Below the pieces are notes generated by a model. The model saw nothing but the letters and a program-made list of their open reading frames with translations, had not been told where the DNA came from and did not search any database. DNA of 13,066 bases, taken from Bacteroidales bacterium Bact_07 (GTDB lineage Bacteria > Bacteroidota > Bacteroidia > Bacteroidales > Tenuifilaceae). Every line of letters starts with the position of its first letter. The first letter of the stretch is position 1. The stretch is from positions 1 through 13,066 of the forward strand of contig LUYY01000125.1 of NCBI GenBank assembly GCA_001603415.1, read 5' to 3'. Both the position numbers and the translations under genes were made by a program. Of this stretch, positions 13,025 through 13,066 are shown one piece after another.

Positions 13025-13066
13025 ATTTTCAACTTAAATCACGAAGATAATACTATTTGGGTTTCC

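Overview
The window looks like a chromosomal segment from a member of the Bacteroidota, probably an anaerobic or environmental Bacteroidales-type lineage. The evidence is moderately AT-rich DNA, no Shine-Dalgarno sequences before starts, A-rich short leaders, and repeated perfect matches to the Bacteroidota -7 promoter element TAnnTTTG just upstream of genes on both strands. The protein types also fit: a Bacteroidota-style cytidine deaminase, a lone family-5 solute-binding lipoprotein and a BadF/BadG-type sugar kinase. No tRNA, rRNA, CRISPR array, integrase or insertion sequence was seen.

Left part (1-4162). After the probable tail of one gene there is a soluble class III adenylate cyclase with a degenerate receiver domain, a PAS domain and a coiled coil. 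It converges on a minus-strand pair: cytidine deaminase and, upstream of it, a 619-residue protein that fuses a cyclic-nucleotide-binding domain to a complete aspartase. A cNMP-aspartase beside an adenylate cyclase suggests direct ligand control of aspartate deamination, but the phosphate-binding cassette of the cNMP domain has His where Arg is expected, so its ligand is open.

Middle (4271-7936). Two divergent transcription units share a 153-bp gap between start codons that carries a perfect tandem 9-bp repeat. Leftward is a 35-residue single-helix membrane microprotein followed by a trypsin-fold protein whose catalytic His is replaced by Gln, closed by a good terminator. Rightward is an 826-residue HTH-NACHT STAND ATPase with a helical C-terminus. 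This is the best candidate here for an undescribed sensing or conflict system, though that role is inference.

Right part (7899-13066). A lipoprotein of the oligopeptide/muropeptide-binding type is followed 6 nt later by a GlcNAc-kinase-like gene, a likely cell-wall or amino-sugar salvage unit. Its kinase end overlaps the NACHT gene tail by 38 nt. The 309-bp gap beyond it holds a strong minus-strand terminator preceded by an 85-nt tract with no G on the plus strand and a -7 match, a candidate small RNA or 3' UTR. Then come an unrecognised 197-residue protein, a divergent Crp/Fnr-family regulator, and a convergent membrane-anchored family-2 glycosyltransferase whose stop codon abuts that of the regulator.
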